DNA of 64,000 bases, taken from the NCBI GenBank assembly GCA_029721435.1, contig CM056580.1:27522367-27586366 (forward strand), written 5' to 3'. A program made the position numbers and the translations under genes. The notes beneath the pieces were generated by a model. That model did no database searches, was not told the origin of the DNA, and was given only the letters and a program-made list of their open reading frames with translations. Shown here piece after piece: positions 1 to 11,870 of the stretch. The DNA is from Gymnothorax reevesii (lineage: Eukaryota; Chordata; Actinopteri; Anguilliformes; Muraenidae). Position 1 is the first letter of the stretch. Every line of letters begins with the position of its first letter.

Positions 1-605
1 CAGTCCCCTACAGCTGACGTCAACTAAGTCAGTGAGGGTTCAGGGTTTGAGTCTTCAGGGGGCGCGTTGGAATTGGACCACGATCACCAATAGGTGCATT
101 CCAGGAACTTGTGACACCGACGTGCTGCAGGGTCGGTTAAACGATCGGTGATGAAGGGAAGGAGGTTCACTTGCGTCTGAGATAAACTAACATTCATGCA
201 CATATAACAAAAGTACACTGTGAAGCACTTACTAACTTTATAAGGCGTAACACTCTTCCCGTCGTGTTTGCACGATAAATACGAAGTATAGTCACCTTCC
301 ACGACAGGAAAATGGGGAACTGCGTGGGGGGAAACCGCCCATGATGTCGCCTGGTTGCATTAGAAAACCAACTTATTGGCAAAAAGAATGCGGCACCTTT
401 AGAAGTCAGAATAGTGCTACAGGTGACATTTCCATGACGTTTTTCAAACGCCTTGCCTGTCTAAAATTTTAAAAAATAATGCTCGGCATTAGCTAATCAG
501 CCAAGTTAATGCTCACCAAGGGAAGCTGAAAAAAGCTAACGCTCGTTAGCCAGCTAACTCGGCTAGATACGTTGACTGTATATATTGAGATCAAAGATGA
601 CTCAC
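1..605 (-). other. ostf1: Intron 1 of OSTF1 (partial, runs off the left edge)
   Basis: This stretch lies downstream (minus strand) of the OSTF1 first-exon donor at 601-605. I searched for the next OSTF1 coding exon (SH3-domain start) and see none, so it is read as the beginning of intron 1. No transposon termini are recognisable. Short open frames here have no protein-like character. Confidence 0.55.
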
Positions 606-639
606 CTGGCTTGACCGGTTTTGGAGGAGGTTTGGACAT
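606..639 (-). CDS. ostf1: OSTF1 first coding exon (partial gene)
   Basis: Read on the minus strand from the ATG at 639, the exon encodes MSKPPPKPVKP plus the first base of a glycine codon, then a consensus GTGAG donor at 605-601. From memory of the family this is the N-terminus of osteoclast-stimulating factor 1, a small cytoplasmic SH3/ankyrin-repeat protein, where the proline-rich start precedes the SH3 domain. Only 34 coding bases are in the window; the SH3 and ankyrin exons must lie to the left. The identification rests on a short peptide but is strongly supported by position: in human, OSTF1 and NMRK1 are head-to-head neighbours on 9q21, exactly as here. The 5' UTR presumably extends rightward from 640 for an unknown distance. 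Confidence 0.85.
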
Positions 640-952
640 TTCAGATTTATTTCGTGTTCTATATTGTAGGAAAAAAATGCTTTAATGGTGAAAAATGAAC
701 GATAAGCACTTTCCCCCTAGTGGAGCTCTCAATGAGGAAGTGCAGAAGTATAGAACCGCACTACCGCAGTGTTATACGGAAAAGTTGCACGACGCATGTC
801 TGTCTCAAACAACACTGCATGACCGCTCCCCCACAGTGCTTTATTTCACCAAACGAAGCAGCCCATAGAAACATGTCTATGACTGAGCCCAGGCCGCAGT
901 CGCAGGTTAGACACCTGCTTCGTTGGAATTGAGAATTGGACCGTCTTGAGGT

Positions 953-1083
953 GCTTTCACATCGGACGCGAAACGAATTCTTCGTACGACAGATTACATT
1001 AAAAGTTAATGCAAAAACGCGATTACGCGCATTAATGGGAAATCTGTCGCGCGAAAAATTCGTTTCGCGTCCTGTGTGAAAGC
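953..1083. mobile_element. Palindromic MITE-like element, copy 1
   Basis: The unit begins GCTTTCACATCGGACGCGAA and ends with the inverted counterpart (TTCGCGTCCTGTGTGAAAGC), giving arms of about 45 bp around a short centre. A closely similar palindrome lies at 1421-1555 and a related, rearranged one at 4722-4890. The structure fits a non-autonomous foldback or MITE family. No transposase is present and the superfamily cannot be assigned from termini alone. Confidence 0.7.
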
Positions 1084-1420
1084 GGCTTTGGGTTTATCGC
1101 GGACAGCGCTGGTAATGGAAATCTGGCGAATCATTTCCATTGAGTTCTGCGAAATGCGAAAATCTTATAAGATTAACGGGTGTTACATTCTGTCACAAAT
1201 GAATAATATTTGAAGGAAAGTTCTCGATTTATTCGCCTTCGCGGGCCGTACTAAATCTACGCGGTGTAACGTTATCTTACTTTGTCCAAACTTGAGATAC
1301 GGACGCTGGGCTTATGAAGCCAAAGATGAAACTTTGGACACTTCTGATTGGGGTCAATGGTTGCATGAACCAGTTGCACAGTGACGTATGACTGACAGAA
1401 GGCCGCCTGTGCCTATGACC

Positions 1421-1555
1421 GCTTTCACACTGGACGCGAAACGAATTTTTTGCACGACAGGTTACATTCTAAAAGTCAACGCAAAGTCGCGTGTTTGCAT
1501 TGACTTTGAATGTAATCTGTCGTGGAAAAATTAGCTTCGCGTCTGGTGTGAAAGC
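1421..1555. mobile_element. Palindromic MITE-like element, copy 2
   Basis: This is a second copy of the palindromic unit at 953-1083. It starts GCTTTCACACTGGACGCGAA and closes with the inverted sequence ending GGTGTGAAAGC; arms are about 60 bp with few mismatches. It lies in the putative shared promoter of OSTF1 and NMRK1, so it may place hairpin-forming sequence next to the transcription start. Confidence 0.7.
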
Positions 1556-2113
1556 AGCCTATGACCAGTTTCATCTGATTCGCCCCGAGAAGTGAAGCTC
1601 GATGTCCTTCAACGCCTCACTGTATCATTATTGTTGGGACGGGACCACCAATGAGTTTATCTGGACTTTAGCTGACGTGCTCACTGTCACTGTCTGTTTT
1701 TTGCGTTTCATCGCTGTTGGTGGACGCTGTGAGTGTAATTTGGCTCCTAAAATAGTTTTTGTGAGTGTTACCGTCTGTAAATTATCTATTTGTCGCAGTT
1801 ACCTCGGTGCTACTTTAGATAACTAGCTAACTTGGGTAGCTAAGTTACTCAAACTGATGTGCTAATATGTTAACAGTATAATCGCTTCTCGACAACCCAG
1901 TTGCTAGGACATTATTCGTATTGCATTTATGTTGGAAGCAGTATTCTGAAAAACTTACAGTATGCGAGGTTGTCAGGATCACTGAAGTGCTGCTTTCCTG
2001 TCGAATTGACTTTAATTTGTTTCGATAGACTGCGTGTCGAGTTAGGTCATGCATCCACAAAACGCTTTTGTATTTATAACGATTTTATAATTTCCAGGAA
2101 CTCCACGGCAGTC

Positions 2114-2142
2114 ATGAAAAAGCTTATCGTCGGAATTGGGGG
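2114..2142 (+). CDS. nmrk1: nmrk1 coding exon 1
   Basis: The exon encodes [10 protein letters not shown] up to the split tenth codon. The acceptor TTTCCAG ends at 2097, so the exon carries a 16-base leader from 2098. The donor is GTGAGA at 2143. Confidence 0.92.
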
Positions 2143-5100
2143 GTGAGATCCATTTGATGATTTCATTTCCAGAATTTGCTTTACTCTTGAAATTGAAGTT
2201 GTTTTTGATTCGTGCATAGACTTATAGCTAACTATACTAGCATGTTGCGGATTTATTTATTTTTTGCGAGTCTGTCTGTCACAACGGGCATGTTTGTTCC
2301 TTAAGGCTTCTTCGGTATAGTCCACTTCTGACCAAAGCATCATGCTTATTTGTTTTTATTGCATCGAAAGCAAGTGTGGTTCACGCCTAACCATGCTGTC
2401 TTCAACCACAACAGAATCACAAACGGGGGCAAAAGCACATTGGCCAGGAATCTTTATGAGCGTCTTCCCAACAGCTACATCGTCGCACAGGACACTTTCT
2501 TCAAGGTATTATTATTATTAGTAGGGCTCAAGTCCACATGGGCAAAGCCCTCATTGTTTTTGCTTTTTTATTATTATTATTGTTGTTGTTGTTGAGCCCT
2601 CCGCAGTTCTCATGAAACAACGTTGTAACTTTGGCAAAAATTGGTTCCTTGCTGCTTTGAGGCATGCACGTAGAAGACCCTTCACCTGAATTTTTACGAA
2701 AATATGCTGGTGGGGGGTGCGGTTGCTACAAGTGGAATCTTTCACCCACTTACGTCGGTGTGACGTCATTGCAACCCAAAACCGCTCGGACCGCATTGAC
2801 TTGATGAGTGGAGTGGCGTTATTAAGTTGAATAGAAGCAATGTTATCGACCAAAATGTGTTTTTGATCTTTTGAATGTCTTTGACTAAGGCCTTGATGAT
2901 AGGATTACACAATAGTATTGGCTTCTTGTCGAGATACTTTCGGACATGACATAAAACACAAAGATGATCACTGCAAGATGAAGGGCAGTTAAAGGGGACC
3001 TATTATGCTGATCCTTCTTTTAATACATATTAGTAATGTTGTAATGTTGGTTGTCCATACTCAACCTCCGAAAAGTTTCTAAACGTAAGATACAGGGGTT
3101 TTGCCGTAATCCAAGAACGTGATTTTGTGAACATGATTTCCTCTCTGAACAGCTCCTCACGAGATCTGGGCAAAACCTGACATCAGGTCATGCCGTCCAA
3201 TTAATACAGACCTAGCCAGAGCCAACTACGCCGCTGGACCTGCCCACAACAGAAACAGGCACCAACAACGGCAGATCATACTATGCCTTAGTAGAGTCTA
3301 CTTTTGTAAATGCAAAAGAAGAACCGCAGATCATTTGAGGTGCAGTTTTGTCAGTATCTCTTACAAAGCTGCTTGTCCGTTTACTTTTGGACGCTAAGAA
3401 AAACACCTATTTCTCTTCCAAAAGAGGATGCCACCAGAAATCAGTGGGTAGCTTTTTTTGTTTGCTGGCAACCACTTTTTTCCACTTCGCGTATATTTTT
3501 AAGGCAGTTGCTACGGGTTGGAAAGTTCTCGAATGCATTTCAATGTAGAGAGGTACGGCAGTCCCGATTTCAAACCCTACCCCAGCCGAACCCTTCCCAT
3601 AATCCTTATCCTAATCCCTTGAAGTCGGCTGCCGTACCAATAAGAACAGCCGTATCTCTATACACTACGTATTTTTTAAACCTTTTAAAACCACGGCCAT
3701 CTTAATTGATTTTATTTTTCAAAAATCTTTTTAACAGTATGTAAAAATGCAACAATGAGAGCTGAATTCAGAAGCCTGATATTTATTCAGATTATTGACA
3801 TTCTTTCAGTCTTACACCGTAGCTTGGATGGGGTTACGTCTATCTGCTTCTCATTATGTGTTCTAAATAATTTTAGGCCAAATCTTGGTTTTGATCAGTC
3901 AGTTGGCTGAAAAAACGGCTTGAGTGCAAGTTAGGCAAAGTACACGGGAATTGATTTAAGGTGAGATAATTATGCCATGGCGATGGAGGCCGTCCAACCT
4001 CGCTGGTAATTAGCAGACTTCAAATCGCACTTTTCTTCCCGGAAACACATCAAATGACCTCTGATGTTTGCGCCACGCGGCATTAGGTATAGAAAAGGTA
4101 ATAAGCAGCCTCTCCTGTCTGTCCCATAGTGGCAGTTACTTGTATTGTGCTTAAAAATATCACGATAGATATATCGCCCAGCCCTAACTTATATGCAATA
4201 ATTCTGATCGCTATGCTTGTTACTTTGGCAAGCATCAATGTGGCAGTTTCATCATAACATTGCCCGATTGTAGCCACTACAGTTAAAGCTAACCGGAGAA
4301 GTGCATTTGGACCAGACGTAGGTTTTGCAGAGCTTGGGTTTCATGTTCGGGTTTGTTTACAGCTGCTTGTGATCGCTTCACTTATCCATGACACGGGTCA
4401 GCCGGATACTTCACAGACCTCTGGGCAAGCTCTCTGGTGCTACCGTGAAAGCAATGCAAAACGCAGAAGGTCTGGTATAACAAACGATTTCTCTGCACTC
4501 CCATGACATAATTTCATCCCCCTTTAGAAGTTGTTGTGGCTAATGAAAAGCCGAAAAAGGCAGAGATTAAATAGGAAATTCTTTCCAGTAGAAGTGATCA
4601 ATTCGCTAGCTCCACATAAGCAACTTGTCCGCGCTAACGGAACTTACGGTCTGTTAAACCTGTATTATGTTCATAACATAACCAGAGCTCTCTCTAGCTG
4701 TCGCATTCTATCCATAAAGCTGCTTTCACATCGGGCACAAAACAAATTTTTCGCAGGACAGATTAGCCTTCATTCAAAGTCAATGCAACTATGCAAATAC
4801 ACGCGTTTTGGGCGCGTTAATTAGCTTTCACACCGGACGCAAAGCTAATTTTTCGCGCGACAGATTACATTCAAAGTCACGACCACTTATCAGCTACTGC
4901 ATGTTAGTTAGCGTCCTCTGCTAATTAAAAATGCTCCTGGTTAACTTTTTTGCAACAGTTCTGATCAGTATGCTTGTAACTTCGGTAAGCATCAATGTGA
5001 CAGCTTCATCATAATGTTGCCTGATTGTAGTCACCACAGTTGAAGCTAACTGGAGAGGTGCAATTAGACCAGACGTAGGTTTTGCAAAGCTTGGGGTGCG

Positions 5101-8100
5101 TTTTGGGGTGCTTGTGAAAAGATCGCTTTACACATCCATGACTGGGGTCAGCCTGATACTTCTCCAATACAGTATCTCACAAAAGTGAGATTTGTAGTGC
5201 TTGTAGTGCTTTAGGGTGCAATGCTCTCATTCTGGTCACTGTAGGGTCAACATGGCACCTCATGGGAAAGAACTCTCTGAGGATCTGAGAAAGAGAATTG
5301 TTGCTCTCCACAAAGATGGTCTAAGCTACAAGAAGATCTGTGAAACCATAAAACTGAGCTACAGCACGGTGGCCAAGGTTGTCTAGCGGTTTTCCAAGAC
5401 GAGTTCTGCTCGGAAAAGGCCTCGTCAGGGTCGACCGAAGAGGTTGAGTCCTCGTGCTCTGTGCCAAGTGCACAAGTTAGCTTCAGAAAACAGATGCAGG
5501 AGTGCTGGCAGCATTGCTAACAAGGTTGTAGCAGTGGGATAACACCCTGTCAGTGCTCAGACCATACGCCATGCTCTGCGCAAAGTTGGTCTGCATGGCC
5601 GTCAGCCAAGATGGAAGCCTCTTCTGAAGCTAGCCCACAAGAAAGCCCGAAAACAGTTTGTTGAAGACAACCAGTCCAAGAACATGAACTACTCGAACCA
5701 TGTTCTGTGGTCTGACGAGACCAAGATAAAGTTGTTCGGCTTAGATGGTGTCCAGCATGTGTGGAGGCGCCCTGGTGAGAAGTATCAAAACAAGTGTGTA
5801 CTGCCTACAGTCAAACATGGTGCTGACAGCATTATGGTCTGGGGCTGCATGAGTGCTTCTGGTCCTGGAGAGCTGCACTTCATTAATGGAATAATGGATC
5901 CAACATGTACTGTGAGATTCTGAAGCAGAACATGACGCCCTCCCTTCAGAAACTGGGCCGCACGGCTGTTTTCCAACATGATAACGACCCGAAACACACC
6001 TCCAAGATGACAACTGCCTTCCTCAAGAAGCTGAAGGTGATGGTATGGCTAAGTATGTCTCCAGACCTGAATCCCATTGAGCACCGATGGGGCATCCTCA
6101 AGAGGAAGGTGGAGGAGCAGCAGGTGTCCAACATCCACCAGCTCCGTGATGTTGTCATGGAGGAGTGGAGGATCCCAGCAACAACCTGTGCAGCTCTGGT
6201 GAATTCCATGCCTCGGAGAATCAAGGCAGTGCTGGACAACAATGGCGGTCACACTAAATATTGACACTATGGACACAATTTGGCATGTTGACGGTGAGGT
6301 GTACTCACTTTTGTTGCCACCCATTTTGGAAATAGTGACTGTTCAGTTGTTTGGACAGTGCAGTAAATCTACACTGCTGCACTTATTGTGCAATGACTAC
6401 TCTAGAATATATTCAGTTTTCATTTCTGTAACGTTGTCCCTTAAAAAGATTTACTAAATTAACAGTCGAAATGTGAAGGGTGTACTCACTTTTGTGAGAT
6501 ACTGTATCTGGGCAAGCTCGCTGATGCTACCGGTGAAAGCAATAGGGAAACGCACAGGCTATCACCTGTCTGGTATAACAAATGATTTTTCTGCATTGCC
6601 ATCGATTGAATATTAAATCTTCGATTAACTATTAAATACTTTCCTGTAAAAGTTATCGATTCACTAGCACCACATAAGCAACTGTTCATGCAAATGGAAT
6701 TTACAGTCTGTAAAACCTGTATTATGTTCATTACATAACCGGAGCTCTATCTAGCTCTCGCACACTATCCATAACACGCCCATTCTCCGCGAGGAAACGC
6801 TGGTCATTCCGACGCAATAAGTAAACCATTACGATGGGCAGTTTCCGAAATGGCCGTTTAGTCTGGATCTTTCGCCCCTCCCTCTTATACCAGTGCATAA
6901 GCTGTTCATTACTCCACGCTAACGACACACCACAGTTATGCACACAAACCAGCACATCCTTATAACACACACCTAAGCAACCATAAGCTGTTGGTCCACT
7001 TTTAGCTGCTCCTAACTGTCCGCGTTTCTCTCTAAACGCAGACCCACCAGATTTCTACGGTCTCCGGTCTGCACTTGGGCATATCAACCCGTTCTCCAAA
7101 TGTGTCTGTATTGGGTGGATTCTAGCTTTCCCTGCATCCTAGCTATTGAGTAGAAAAACCGCTGTACTCGCCAATGTTGCTGTAGGTAAATGGCAAATTC
7201 GTGCTTGAGCTGCCAGACTTTTGCACTGCGTCCTCCACTTTCGCCACTGCGTTTATTAGAACAAGTTCATGTCATTAGATCTATACACCTGTACTGCATT
7301 AGATTGTGGAATTTCCCTGCTGATTCTTTATCCGAAGCAGACATGTCTCACGTTTCACTCTGGGGAGACTGACCTGGAAAACTGCATTCTGCTGCCTCGT
7401 CCTGCCCAACTCCACCCTCCACAGAGCTGGTCAGTCAGAAGAAACTGAGCGCACGGGGAGTGGGGGCCATAGCGGAAGAACCACCCCAACGAGGCGTTTC
7501 AGGCAGAGACTACAATGGACTACAAATGGGGTTTATTTCGGATGGCAGTATGAGCTAAATAAGGACCCTGTTTTGGACTTTGAACAATCAGGAGTACTCT
7601 TGGGGAGTCCAAGATCAAAATATAACCTTGGAAATATAACAAAATAGGTCTCCTTTAATTGTATGACTAACGGGTTTACAAACCTACGAACATGCTATCA
7701 AATCGACTAACATACTTGTCGAAATTCTTTCGACAAGTAAAAATCTTCTCCAATTGACATATGACTTAGCGTGGTTATACCTGTCTTCACAAAGTTTGTA
7801 AAGGCCAAATGCCTACAGCAATAAACTACCCTGCCACTTGCAGATTTTTTTTTCACAGCACTATGTATATATACTTGATTCTGGAAAAAATGTGATTCAC
7901 AATTTTTTTGTTTAGCATTGAAATCTTGATTCTTTGGCACAATTTTTTCCCACAAATTGAAATGGTTATCGTAGTCATAAATTAAAAAAAAAAGCAATAA
8001 TCATAAATTTAAAAAAAAGCAATAATTGACCACTAAAGTGCAATAAAAATAAAATGTTTTCTAAAAAGACAAAATGAGCAAAATAAGTGCACTTTGACTC

Positions 8101-11100
8101 CACAAGGTCTGAACTGGGGATGCAACAATGTCAAACCGCAACCCAGGAGATGATACTGCTCAATTATAATGTCATATCAAGCAGGCAGACACCGATGCAA
8201 GCCCATCCCAGGCACATTACCCACAAACAAAAGCCTTTACGGAGAGAAAGCAGCATGCCGACTGCATTCCAGCATAAACCGAGATTAGTAGTTTTGGGGC
8301 AACCCTCTAAACCCAAACCAAACCCTGAACATGGCCCTGTAATTTTGAATGCACTATTTATTCGTGCAAATAATTTGTTTCACGTTCGGTGGAAAAGCAG
8401 CTTAAAAATCAAGCAATTTATTTCGCCAACAAGCACAACCGGCATGTAGCCTATAATGATTAAAAAGCGATCATGAGAAGTAGATATACCAAGCGAGGCT
8501 TCCGAGTTAGAGTGCCAATAACGAATAAAAATAAATCCATTTTAATATGGCTCTGGTTTTCAAAAATATAACAATTTAGGCCGACGCAATGTGGAAAACA
8601 TTTCATTAAGCGTATCCACCATGAGGTGTGATTTATTTCTGTATTCATGTCAAATCGTCAAATGTAATAAAACAAATACAATATTGTATGTAATATAAAA
8701 ATAATCCGGCAAACGCACAAAGGTTAATCTGTATTGTTTCTAGGTCATTTGAATCTCATAATGTGACTGCCAAAAGAACAATATAGAAATAATTTGGACC
8801 GTCCTCCGATTCAAATTTGTAATTGTGCGAATCAAGTGCTTGATTGTCAATTGAACATGAGACCAAGGTGAAACTTTCCTGCACTCTGCACTTCAACATT
8901 TCTTTGTCTCTCCCTCGCTGCTTCTGAATCTACACTGCTTACCAACTCCGTTCCATTCGAAAGACCAGCATCAGTTATGGTTTATCTCCTCTGGCTTCTA
9001 CATGAACTCACGTGATGTAGAGCTGCTTTGCCATGGGATGAGTGCGAGTGCAGTGTCAGTCTTGTGTTTGGGGGCGGTCTCAAGCACACCCAAGAGACAG
9101 CCTACTACTCACTACTTTGTCTTTGAATTCAACCAGTATGTTTGCTCTGCAGCATGTGAAATAATACTGGAAAATCGTTAATATTTAGAAATTAGATCGC
9201 GCATAGGGGTGAATCAAGATCGCGATCTTCTGGCGATTTATCGTGCAGGCATATGTTTTTAATTGCTTATTTCCATATTGCCTTGGTATTGGCCTGAGGG
9301 TCGCCGTATTGTGACTGAGGGCTAATACCGCGACCCAAAGGACAATACCAAGGCAATGCGAAAATAAGCAATTCATAATTTTTTTTGTTAATTGGATTAG
9401 TATGTTATGCTATCATGACAATGTTTTGATTGACTTCTGAAGTACGAGACTTCAAGACTCATTATAGAGCTAATTGCTAGGTCCGCGACTGCTTGTACAC
9501 TTGCTGAACACAGCCAATACAGGGTCAGCTAATACAGGATATATTGGCACGCCTTTTTACTGTACGCGAGCAATAACAAACTTAACCAATTAACAAATAT
9601 ATATATATACAACTGTGTGTAGATATCAGAGGCAGCAACAGGGGAGCCTGAAACAATCCCTGAAAAAGAATGATTGGTCACGACCTTTTTGCATATAGTT
9701 TTTTCACCTGTTCGTCTGTCTGTCCGTCTGTCTGTCTGTCTGTCCGCACTTTGCCATGGCTATAACTTTTGATCGGCTCATGATAGGACTTTGATAATTG
9801 GCATATGTATTGCTTGTGAGAAGGCATTTCAGATAGGGTCATGACTTTTGACCTTCTGACCTTGACCTTGGAGCATGACGTTTGGTGACAAAAACTTAAA
9901 CATGGGCCACAACTTTTCATTGGCTAGTAATAGGCATTTGATACCTGGCATATGTATTCCTTAGGATAAGGCCTCTCTGATGAGGTAATGAATGTTGACC
10001 TTGTGACCTTGACCTTTAACCTTTGATTGACTCATGATAGGCCTTTAATGGTTAGCATGTGCATGTTATGTACGGGGGCATCAGTGTTTCACAAACACAT
10101 CTTGTTTTTTTTTTTTTTCTCATTCATTCGTTTAAATTACCATTACAGAAACTCCGATAACTCTCACCATTATCAGGTGTGGCCAGTTTTCATTTATAAC
10201 GCATACCGATTATGACTCCGGACTTCTCACACTTTTCTTTACACAGCCATTGGAAGCAGTGCATGTGTTTTGCGATCGTTTCAATGAAATAAGATCATTT
10301 GAAACGTCTTTATGCAATTCCATTGCCTCCAACCCCTCCATCCACAAGGACTTCAATTCTGCGCGAGAATCTTTTACATACTCTTTGATTGAAAAACCGC
10401 TGACTACAGCAGAGGAACGTAAATATGCCACTTTAACTCACACCGAATGATTGAGAGTTGATAGGTATGCGTTATAAATGAAAGCTGGCCACACCTGATA
10501 ATGTTGAGAGTTTTTGGAGTTTCTGTAATGGTAATTAAATGAATGATTGAAAACAGGTCTTTACCAATCATCCTTTTTAAGGGATTATTTGAGCCTCCCC
10601 TGTTGCCAATTCACGAGCGCCACTGATATATCACCGTTTTTTCAGTTTTTGTGGTGTACATGCAGGGCTGGCATTTAGCAAAAATAACTGCGTAGTGAAA
10701 ACGTTATGCAGTCTCTAGAAGTCTGTAGCATTATGTAGCATTTTTCAGACCTATGTAGCAAAAACAAAACTTAACAAAAACGTCTGTATACGCACTTCTA
10801 ACCTTTTATTTTCATCTCTGAGAACACTGGGCTAACAGTACTAATACTAATTAACATTGCCTAATGAAGACCAAGGCAATTGAGTTACAGTAGCATTGCA
10901 GTGTTAAAACTACTTAGTCTTACCAATTGGGACCCACTTACAGCTAATTTGTAATAACTCGGTAACTGAATAGGAATTACTAAGTTTTAGTTGGTTCTAC
11001 CAAAGCCACTGAGCCACCTGGAAAACTACGACTCTGAAGGCTTGAATTACAATCAAATGTGTTCATTTTCAACAACATTTCAGTTGATTTTTTGAAAATA

Positions 11101-11832
11101 CGTGCCGGGTGGATTTTTCATCCCGTGCCGGGCGGATATTTGCGGTACCGGGCGGTGCCGCCCACTGTAGCTAGAACACTGGTATCTGACATGATTAATT
11201 TGAATATATCAGGCCGTCACAGTTTACATTATTATACTGTTAAATCCATCAACTCCGTATTTATAACGGCATAAAAATCAAAATCCAACGGGAATGGATT
11301 CTATTTGCTGACATATTGTCTGATACGCCCACAAGCCACGATTACATGCGCAAAAGACTCCTCATACAGTTAAAATGACGAGACAATGCATTAATTTAAC
11401 GGTTAAATTCAGTGAGTTTATAACAGTGTAGGAAAGCCGAACTTCATTTTGTTGCTCTGTTGCAACTGCGTATGGGCATAGTGCGAACCAGCTTGACTGG
11501 TATACACGTGTGCTTTTGAATGGAAATGCATTACGATGGGACTGAACATTTTGTCCGATGTAAGCGAAAATCCGTCATATAAAATCCTATACATTCGATG
11601 TTTATTTAATGGAAAAACATTACAGAATTTTTTTTTTTTTTTTTTAATTTATTTATCATGGACAGTGTGGAAAAAACATTAAGCTCAGCAGAGTAGATGT
11701 TCCAGATTCTATCTTCTTTAGCTAATTTACATCTGTTGTCCACAATACTCATTCAATAACAGCTTCCATCACATACATTCATTATTGTTGCCTACATTCA
11801 GAAATTAAGTGCTACACACACACACGCACGCA

Positions 11833-11870
<38 letters not shown>

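Larger units (their letters stand above)
640..2097. promoter_or_regulatory. Putative bidirectional OSTF1/NMRK1 promoter and 5' UTR region
   Basis: The start codons of OSTF1 (minus, 639) and NMRK1 (plus, 2114) are 1.47 kb apart and diverge. Genes in this arrangement usually share a promoter. Parts of the interval are richer in CpG than the surrounding DNA. A GTGAGT donor-like site near 1730 could end a non-coding NMRK1 5' exon that splices to the acceptor at 2096-2097, but no transcript evidence is available. No clear TATA box was assigned. Two palindromic MITE-like units (953-1083 and 1421-1555) interrupt the region and may have widened it. Confidence 0.5.
4950..6772. repeat. Segmental duplication, copy 2, split by a Tc1 element
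   Basis: Copy 2 runs 4950-5167 and resumes at 6507-6772. Relative to copy 1 it is interrupted exactly by the Tc1 element at 5170-6504, flanked by TA. The duplication therefore predates, or at least did not include, the Tc1 insertion. Confidence 0.75.
2993..7654. mobile_element. Possible TTAA-flanked DNA transposon ends enclosing 4.7 kb
   Basis: The left end reads TTAA then AGGGGACCTATTATGC at 2989-3008. The right end, inverted, reads AGGAGACCTATTTTGT and abuts TTAA at 7655-7658. This TIR and TTAA target are typical of a common fish DNA-transposon group (Kolobok-like). The interval holds a Tc1 copy, a segmental duplication and MITE pieces, which could be later insertions. The two ends could instead belong to separate truncated copies; no transposase of this class is visible between them. 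Confidence 0.4.

Noticed and set aside
3570..3620. CCCTA/CCCTT-like words suggesting interstitial telomere repeat
   Set aside because: Units are irregular and too few; no TTAGGG phase is kept.
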